64,000 nt of DNA from Mycoemilia scoparia (taxonomy: Eukaryota; Kickxellomycota; Kickxellomycetes; Kickxellales; Kickxellaceae), in NCBI GenBank assembly GCA_027575805.1, contig JANBPU010000004.1, forward strand, positions 186,001 to 250,000, read 5' to 3'. The notes under the pieces were generated by a model, which was given only the letters and a program-made list of their open reading frames with translations, was not told the DNA's origin and did no database searches. Both the position numbers and the translations under genes were made by a program. Positions 57,553-64,000 of this stretch are shown here, piece by piece (positions within the stretch are counted from its first letter, which is position 1; each line of letters opens with the position of its first letter).

Positions 57553-59727
57553 CTAGGATGCATTTATATGAGAAAAGTGGGCAGACTGCTTGAATGTCCG
57601 ACCCAAATTGTCCAATTCCTTTACTTTGTATATTCTGACCATCCAGTGAGCCGAGGTGTAGGCCTCCTCAAAGTTATTTAGGACAATAGGATATGAGGGC
57701 AAAGGTTGGTTTCTAACACGGTCAGTACCACGACCACCAAATAGCTCGTTAAAGCGATAGTATGAAAGCTTGTGCATGACAGACCTCTTCATGGTTTGAG
57801 AGGCCTGGTCGCCTATAGCATATTGGCCATTGCTGTTAAAGAAGTCTGACTCTTTAACATGCTCGGGGTAAATTCCCTCTGCAATGCGAATCATCCACAA
57901 GAACTTGTTAATGTCATCTCCAGAATACCCGATGAAGCCGCCAAATACAACCACTACATAGTCAACATCGTGCTTCTTGAGAATTTCGTATGCAGAATCC
58001 TCGTCGCTTGCAAATACACGACCAACTGTAGCAATATGGGTGTTGTTCCATGTATTGTTATCTACAAGAGTAGTGCGATTGGCCATACCAGCCAATTGGT
58101 AACCGTAGTCCCACCAGGATAGGACTTTTGCATCTTCTGGTGTGTTCTTGCGTAGCCAATAGTATGCTTCACGGAAGTCATCGATAATAAAAGTGTTTCC
58201 ATCTGCAGTCTGCGAGGAAAGCACCACGGATGGTGATGAGTACGATCCACTGGTAACCCATGTGCAATGGAGCTGGTACAGGATCAAGAAGAACAGGAAG
58301 TTGAAAATAACACCTATGCGAGGAAGCTTGGGGATCTTTTTTAAAATACCCGATGTATTTGGTTGTGAGCGGGGGCTCCTATCTTCATCCTTCGCACCGG
58401 AAGTGGTGCCATCTTCTTCTGGTCGTGAATCGGGGTTTTCAGAACGCATATCAAGATATTCTTCAAAGATGCGAGACATGGCAATTCCGGCGGTGAAGCA
58501 AACAACTGGGGTTAAAGTCAACATAAGTCGTATCATCACACCGGCAAAGTAGACCGCAAAGAGGCTGTAGATGATCATGAAGACATGAGGCTCTTCAAGC
58601 TTGCGGAAGCAGAAGTACACGCCAACAGGGAAGAGCCAGATCAGGAAATTGAGATCGAAAAAGAACGATGACCACGGCGTTGGCTGGTGCTCAGAAACAG
58701 ATGCAATGATTGGGATGTGCTTCTTGGCATACCCAGTGTCCCACAGGGAATACAAACGACCAGTCCATGGTGCAATGATGCCCTTTGCACTAAGGAAAGC
58801 AAACATTACAGCGCCCAAACATACAAGTCCCGCCACAGCACCCTTGAGCAAGAGCTGGAATTCCTTTTCTGGCACACGTGCTTTGACAAATGCAGCAAAT
58901 CCAAATAGTTGAACTAGGCCAAATGTCCCGAGCGCGGCCATGTGCTCACTGGTATCAGTAGGAACAAACCCAACAAACGGGATTTGCATAGAAAGAAGGG
59001 TTCCCAGCACATAGAACGTAGAGTAGGACACATAAAGTCTGTTCGAATACCTGCCCATTAGAAGGAGGGCAAAGACATGTAATGGGATGATGTTGATCAA
59101 AAATACGTAGCCACCCCATGACGCGACCATATAAAAGTACGACAGGGCAGTGAGTGCACCATACAGCGCAGACCCAAGGCGTATAGCTCGGAGCCACAAA
59201 AAGAAGGTAAACACCATGATAAAGATGGCAATGGCTTCATTATCATAGGACCCTGAAACTGAACGGGAGATGTACCCTGGGGCAACCGCTATGAACGCAG
59301 CAGCAAAAAGCCCTGCTGTCGGCCCTTCTGCTTCTTTTGTCAGTTTGTACGTGGCAATGGCAGTGAATGCAGAAAAAACTGGCGCGAGGAACACACAGAC
59401 ATTGCGGATATCAACCGGGAGGTTGAAAAAGTGCAAGATGTTGTATATGACTGCCGATGTGGTCATCAAGCCAGGATATAGAGTGGGACCGACTGCTCTT
59501 CCCAAAGGGTACCAAGATGTCGAATCAAACCAGTTCCAAAATTCATAAAATCCATCGCGGACTAGGTTCATAGTTACTCTGTAGTTAAACCATGGATCAA
59601 ACTCGTGGATAACCGATTCATATCTGATGACCGAAAACAAACGTGACCCAAATGCAACTATGGATATGAGGGCCAAAATCGCCACTCTTAGCAGTGAAGC
59701 CTGGTTGTGTGCTTCAATACTGACCAT
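57553..59727 (-). CDS. STT3: oligosaccharyltransferase catalytic subunit Stt3
   Basis: One exon of 724 residues (yeast Stt3 718). Stt3 transfers Glc3Man9GlcNAc2 from dolichol to Asn in N-x-S/T sequons in the ER lumen. The N-terminal half has many membrane helices; the C-terminal half is lumenal. Active-site motifs are all intact: HEFDPWFNYR (first DxD region), SWYPLGRAVGPTLYPGLM, the second acidic motif in SGSYDNEAIAIF, SVSEHQPTPWSSFFFDL (SVSE loop), WWDYGYQ (sequon binding) and DNNTWNNTHIA. An insertion of about 45 polar residues (near 435-480) follows the last helices and is not usual. Its stop lies about 150 bp from the convergent NPR2 stop. Confidence 0.97.
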   Translation of the reverse strand: MVSIEAHNQASLLRVAILALISIVAFGSRLFSVIRYESVIHEFDPWFNYRVTMNLVRDGFYEFWNWFDSTSWYPLGRAVGPTLYPGLMTTSAVIYNILHFFNLPVDIRNVCVFLAPVFSAFTAIATYKLTKEAEGPTAGLFAAAFIAVAPGYISRSVSGSYDNEAIAIFIMVFTFFLWLRAIRLGSALYGALTALSYFYMVASWGGYVFLINIIPLHVFALLLMGRYSNRLYVSYSTFYVLGTLLSMQIPFVGFVPTDTSEHMAALGTFGLVQLFGFAAFVKARVPEKEFQLLLKGAVAGLVCLGAVMFAFLSAKGIIAPWTGRLYSLWDTGYAKKHIPIIASVSEHQPTPWSSFFFDLNFLIWLFPVGVYFCFRKLEEPHVFMIIYSLFAVYFAGVMIRLMLTLTPVVCFTAGIAMSRIFEEYLDMRSENPDSRPEEDGTTSGAKDEDRSPRSQPNTSGILKKIPKLPRIGVIFNFLFFLILYQLHCTWVTSGSYSSPSVVLSSQTADGNTFIIDDFREAYYWLRKNTPEDAKVLSWWDYGYQLAGMANRTTLVDNNTWNNTHIATVGRVFASDEDSAYEILKKHDVDYVVVVFGGFIGYSGDDINKFLWMIRIAEGIYPEHVKESDFFNSNGQYAIGDQASQTMKRSVMHKLSYYRFNELFGGRGTDRVRNQPLPSYPIVLNNFEEAYTSAHWMVRIYKVKELDNLGRTFKQSAHFSHINAS

Positions 59728-60735
59728 ATTTTTGTCCCAGCCTTCAAAGGTGCTTCAGATGAGACAATTTTATAATTCGAATTTCAAGATTTAGTCCTTT
59801 GGCTCGAAGATCTGGTGCTTTGAGAATGGTTGTAGATGGTGTTGACCAGAAGCGTTGCCAGTGTTCCGGGATGTCTAAAGATTAGGGTACAAGCTTCAAA
59901 AACAACTGTTTCCTAGAGTGTAAGGCTGATAGAAAACTATATTGCAAGGCAAGAAAGCAAGTCATATATGCTTTGTTTATACAAGATCGGGTGGTATAGC
60001 GATTACACCGTCTTGAAAGTATGGGTTTCAAAAATTCATAATCAACGACTACAGCGAATGACGTGAGCGTTCTTATATTGGTAAGTAGGAAATAGCAGCT
60101 TCACCAAAAGAGCTAACTGGAGTTTTTTGAGATGCTAATAACGTTTAGCTGAATTTAAATCATACATATATATTTCTTTGAGAAAGAAATAGCATAAATT
60201 TATAAACCAAGTTGCATAGTATACATCTTTAATGTTAGTTTTAGATGCATTTTACTATGTCTATAATACCCAAAAAAATTAGAGATTATAGATCAGATCG
60301 ATGCTTAAAACATATTATATAGGACTCGTGTCTCAAAATGGCTTTATTTCACCAGTTATTATGCATAAAAGACAACCAAAATTAATTATCAAAAAGTATT
60401 AATAAAAATATAATAAAAATGCACACACATACAAACAAACAGAAGAAATAATAATAATGAGCAATAATTAGTAAGAATCAAAAAAGAATAACAATAATAC
60501 ATACATTCAAGAGACAAGTCAGTTTCACACCATCCCCGAAAAATCAATATATATCACACACACATCAGAACGTTTGCCATCATTAAAAATTATTTATCAA
60601 GTTTATAGCATATTATTCTGGGACCCATCCACAGCCATTGTGTGGCTAATCAGTAGTGAAATTCGACCAAATACTAATTATAATATCTTTATTTAATGGT
60701 GTAATCACATAAAATATGTACCAGACATATGCGTG
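59728..60735. other. intergenic region STT3 to MPDU1
   Basis: About 1 kb, STT3 promoter and MPDU1 3' flank, very AT-rich between 60140 and 60700 with poly-A/T runs and CACA stretches. No gene, tRNA or inverted repeat was seen. Confidence 0.5.
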
Positions 60736-61657
60736 CTATTTTGTTTTTAATTCAAACTCTTCCTTTGTTTTGTCGCTCCACATCGGTAAGCTACAATTAA
60801 AAATAATATATGTTTAATGGCGGTCATATCCAAAAAGATACTCAAAATAATTTACAAAACAATTTTTCATCTTTATTCAAATATACTGTTATTAAATACA
60901 CAAAGTTCAGATGTGTCAAATATACTTACTGTGTATGAGTCCGTGGTATTGGTGCATGCCAATAATAAATCATTTGCCCAGCAAGAATCACATTAACAAT
61001 AGATGCCAAAACGGCTCCAGCGAGAACCAAGTTGTCATCAACTTCTGTTAAAGTAGTAAAAACTCTTGCAGTAGTTCCCAGAAGATAATTGAAGACTGCA
61101 AATGCCGACAGCTGCCCAGTATTTTTATTTACATGAATTGTATATATTTGAGGAATTCTAGAGGAAATGATGATCGGGATCGTGCTGGCTTGTAAAAGGG
61201 ACAATAGGTTCATTCCTACTAGTGATGGGCTGAGCATTACCACTGTGCCAAAAAAAAGCCCAATACCATATGACCACATCTCTTTGTGTCTTGTCGTGTA
61301 GTGGAGAATCATCAGAGTAACCAGGTAGTTTTGAAATCCCATAAAAACTACTTCTCCAAATGTTGTGAACGGAAGCTCTGTCCGAATGCTGTAGGCTAGA
61401 GTAACCAAGTTAGCAAAGGTTTCGAGAAGGTATCCAGGAAAGCTTATCCCCATCACCGATTGTGAAGAAATGATCTTGTATATTTGAGGCAGTTTTACTA
61501 TGCCTCCACCAAAGACAATCCCAAGTCCAAGGGCTTTCGATATGGCGAGCCTTAAGCAGAAAGGATCGAATATGTGGAATTGATCAATCAGGACTTGTGT
61601 ACATTGTTCTCCAATTAACAGCAGGATTGGTTGTCGAATTATATATGGCAGCCACAT
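60736..61657 (-). CDS. MPDU1: mannose-P-dolichol utilization defect 1 homolog (PQ-loop protein)
   Basis: Exons 61657-60930 and 60790-60736 encode 260 residues. MPDU1/Lec35 is needed for use of dolichol-phosphate mannose and glucose in the ER, hence for N-glycan and GPI assembly. Two PQ-loop repeats are present: GIVKLPQIYKIISSQSVMGI with SFPGYLLET, and SRIPQIYTIHVNKNTGQLSA with FAVFNYLLGT. About seven membrane segments can be traced. The second exon adds the polar tail HLPMWSDKTKEEFELKTK. It is inferred because the first frame would otherwise stop within a perfect GTAAGT donor (CA|GTAAGT). The first true ATG is at 61657. Confidence 0.88.
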
Positions 61658-62095
61658 TATCAATGAACTCCTTTTGTCAGCAATACAGATAATCTCTCCT
61701 CCATAAAGTTATTTGGCAAAATTTAGCTTGCTGCATAGGTCTGATATGTATATATCCATATTATGGGGTTCTTTAGACTATTGCAAAATCTACATCTAGT
61801 TTAGCTTTGGCTTCATGCGCAAACAAATAATACGTTATCAAAGTAGAGCAAAGATTCGAATCCCAAGGATTTACACCAGATTTTGTAAATTAGGTTACTA
61901 TGTACCAAATAAACCAAACAAGAAAACACGGAAAAGTAAAAAATTAAATAATATTCAAGGTTTCTCCATAATATGCAGCCAAATGTAAGTGGGAATTTAC
62001 ATCTGTCTACATTTAGGCAAATATTATGCATGCAAAAACAGTTAGATACATTTATTCTGTCTCAAATAGCTCAGGGTATATATCATCAAGCTAAA
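61658..62095. other. divergent promoter region MPDU1/EBP
   Basis: 438 bp between two divergent genes, AT-rich. An in-frame ATG at 61973 would add 41 residues to EBP with no family match, so it was not used. Confidence 0.45.
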
Positions 62096-62867
62096 ATGAC
62101 GGTCAGCCATCCTTACTATCCTACTGATTTGAGTCTTCCCGACTATGTTCCAGGCATCCCGACAGTGACTTCTTTCTTAATCCTTGGACTAGCATTTGTT
62201 TTGGTCGTTCTTGTATCAAACGCGATGGCTAGTCACAACAATCTCAACAAAAGAGATCGCCTTAGTTTGTTTTGGCATTTTCTCTCTGGAGTCCTACATG
62301 TATCACTTGAGTTCTACTATGTTATACATGTAAACGACATCACCTCTTTGGAAACACCGCTATCAGGAATGTGGAAGGAATATGCCAAGTCGGACTCGAG
62401 GTATCTCACAAATGATCCGTTTGTTAGGTGCATCGAGACATTGACAGTTGTAAGTATACTCTTTCGAGAAAAAACTAGTCTAGACAAATATTGCACAAAA
62501 AAAAAGGAAAAATATACATGATTAAAAAAACAAAATCTGACTGAGTCTAATACATTTATTAATAATGATATAGTCATTCATTGGGCCAATCTGTTGGCTC
62601 ACAGTATACCTTACATACAGGAAAAGTCTCTCTAGATATGTAGCCGAGCTCATTACATCAGTTCTATATATATATGGCGTAATGTTATATTTGGGTACAT
62701 CGTATTTCGAACAGTTCAAGCATGTTCGTCCTGAACCTTTGTACTTTTATGTTTACTTTATGTTGATGAACCTCCCATGGTTGATAGTTCCTCTTTATTT
62801 GGGTGGCACTGCTATCGAAAGGATGCGTAGCTTGATGGCTAGCAGCGAAAAGCTAAAAGCTTCATAA
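62096..62867 (+). CDS. EBP: EBP-type 3-beta-hydroxysteroid Delta8-Delta7 isomerase
   Basis: Exons 62096-62449 and 62574-62867 encode 215 residues (human EBP 230). The enzyme shifts the sterol double bond from C8 to C7 in the ER membrane. It is an EXPERA-domain protein with four to five membrane helices. Family signatures: HPYYPTDLSLPDYVPG at the start, WHFLSGVLHVSLEFYYV with the catalytic-site His and Glu, MWKEYAKSDSRYLTND, CIETLTV, and RPEPLYFYVYFMLMNLPWLI with the conserved Asn. Most ascomycete and basidiomycete fungi instead use unrelated Erg2 for this step, so presence of the animal/plant type is a lineage marker. The start was chosen at the Met two residues before SHPYYP. Confidence 0.93.
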
Positions 62868-63504
62868 ATATATTGACAATGATTTTTCTCGAGTATTATT
62901 TAATACACTGACAAACAGTCAAGTATTAACCTATTGAATTCTGCTACAGATTTAACTTGACTAATACATTGTTAAAAAACTACTTTGATTATATTTTTCT
63001 ATCGCCACTTGGTTTTAAAATGATTCAAAATCCCTTATTAATTGGATTTATTCAATTTAAATCATGAAAATAAGAATTATATCATGTATATTTTGAAATC
63101 TTCACAAGTGCAAACAACATACCACTATAATTAAATGGAATTGAGAAACAGCAATAAAATGGGCTTTCAAATTATAAACAGCATCGTAGATCCCGCCTCC
63201 AATATCCAGAAACTAGGCTAAAAAGGACAAACATATTGTCAGAATGAACAGTTGTTTAGGGTGCTTGGTACTTGAGATAGAATCCAGAATGATATCGGCC
63301 AAATTTCCGTGCAATAATAGCCAGTATGCCTCCAAATAAGATGATAGAGGCCTGTACTTTGGGAAGTCAACAATCGTTGTCACGAAAATTACGCAAAGTA
63401 AGCAGAATTATACCCTTTAATCCTTCCCAAAATCGTCGGAACTTCAATCATGACCCTTTTCAGTTTATATTTTGGTAAAGAGAGTATTGTTCAAATTCTT
63501 ATTA
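62868..63504. other. intergenic region, EBP 3' flank and end of the edge gene
   Basis: AT-rich. A minus-strand stretch at about 63190-63450 has two short overlapping frames separated by possible splice signals. It was not strong enough to call a gene. Confidence 0.4.
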
Positions 63505-64000
63505 CTATCCTGTATTGTATTCAGACGGAAGACGGCTAGCTTGCGCAACATTGATATTGTTTTGACTAGCATTATTGCTGCTATTATTCCTAACAGCTAT
63601 AGCATTTTTCTTTTTTCGTGCATTTTCAAAGGTGAGTTTAATTCCCCTTCTCGCCATTTTGTTCTTCAGTTCTTCTTCGTCTCTCTCGACGGCCATCTGG
63701 TCATATTTTAGAACAAGCTGCTTCAACCTGTGCATTTCATGCTGATCAGCTTCTTGGCGAGCACGGGTCACAAGAGCTAATTTCGAGTTGGCTGGCATTG
63801 CTATACTCATTGTCTGCGGTTTCTGCTTTTTGCCAGTAAGAAGCGTAAACGGTACTATGTTCGTATCTTGGGGAGCCGAAGGTTCTTCAGAGTCCAAACT
63901 ATTGAGACTATATTCTCTAGATTGTCTTTGTGAGTGTGTTTGGGCACGTAAAAGAGACTTTTTGTCACGAAGGTGCGCAGGTATCGATATATCTAAAGTA
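63505..64000 (-). CDS. unrecognised protein, C-terminal part (runs off the window)
   Basis: Open from the right edge to the stop at 63505, about 165 residues with no in-frame ATG near the edge, so the 5' part lies outside the window. The visible part starts DISIPAHLRDKKSLLRAQTH, has a Ser/Pro linker, then a strongly helical, charged block (LALVTRARQEADQHEMHRLK, QLVLKYDQMAVERDEEELKN) and a basic stretch ending in Asn-rich low complexity. The helical block could form a coiled coil. I do not recognise the family and propose no function. Confidence 0.65.
   Translation of the reverse strand, partial: TLDISIPAHLRDKKSLLRAQTHSQRQSREYSLNSLDSEEPSAPQDTNIVPFTLLTGKKQKPQTMSIAMPANSKLALVTRARQEADQHEMHRLKQLVLKYDQMAVERDEEELKNKMARRGIKLTFENARKKKNAIAVRNNSSNNASQNNINVAQASRLPSEYNTG

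Noticed and set aside
61973..62095. Upstream in-frame ATG that would extend EBP by 41 residues
   Set aside because: EBP proteins start just before HPYxP; the extension has no family match, and the ATG at 62096 has A at -3.
63190..63450. Possible small spliced membrane protein on the minus strand (frame with ILFGGILAIIARKFGRYHSG)
   Set aside because: No start exon joins in phase to the hydrophobic frame; the only in-phase joins give a different frame without family resemblance.

Overview
This window is from a fungal nuclear genome. It has compact eukaryotic genes with many 50-250 bp GT-AG introns, a ubiquitin-eL40 fusion, eL41, an exocyst subunit, a fungal-type PIKfyve/Fab1, Npr2 and a Cds1/Chk2 kinase. 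Several features suggest an early-diverging (non-Dikarya) lineage. The sterol isomerase is EBP-type rather than an ERG2 type, there is a FANCE-like Fanconi protein, and one orphan protein resembles the PD-(D/E)XK-like domains seen near Crinkler/FunK1 proteins. Zoopagomycota or Mucoromycota is my guess. I cannot fix the species from sequence alone.

Layout. Bases 1-9274 are gene-poor and full of microsatellites and dispersed repeats. The one gene candidate there is a 33-residue spliced metallothionein-like protein at 5.0 kb. From 9.3 kb the window becomes gene-dense, roughly one gene per 2 kb. In order: cAMP/cGMP phosphodiesterase (+), CaMKK/Ssp1-like kinase (-), Met22/Hal2 nucleotidase (-), ubiquitin-eL40 (+), delta-COP (+), RAD9 (+), FAB1 (-), PEX2 (+), Cds1/Chk2 kinase (+), ELP3 (-), STIMATE-like membrane protein (+), IPK1 (-), SEC8 (+), FANCE-like (-), eL41 (-), mitochondrial mL60/MRPL31 (+), SF1/BBP (-), orphan PD-(D/E)XK-like protein (+), allantoinase (+), tRNA-Asn(GTT) (-), NPR2 (+), STT3 (-), MPDU1 (-), EBP (+), and an unrecognised partial gene at the right edge (-). 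About 62 introns were reconstructed by hand from splice consensus, phase and family alignment from memory. Three of them use GC-AG borders.

Themes. RAD9 (9-1-1 clamp), Cds1/Chk2 and the FANCE-like protein belong to DNA-damage signalling. STT3 and MPDU1 both serve N-glycosylation. FAB1, SEC8 and delta-COP are membrane traffic genes. The PDE, the CaMKK-like kinase and NPR2 are nutrient and second-messenger signalling genes. I see no operon-like organisation, and most of this proximity is probably chance.

Repeats. A short inverted-repeat (MITE-like) family with ends like ATGGATCATAATTTTTGAAGG occurs six times, two of them inside introns (ELP3 and the FANCE-like gene). A second dispersed repeat of about 160 bp has two good copies near the left end and two diverged relatives near 23.7 and 48.5 kb.
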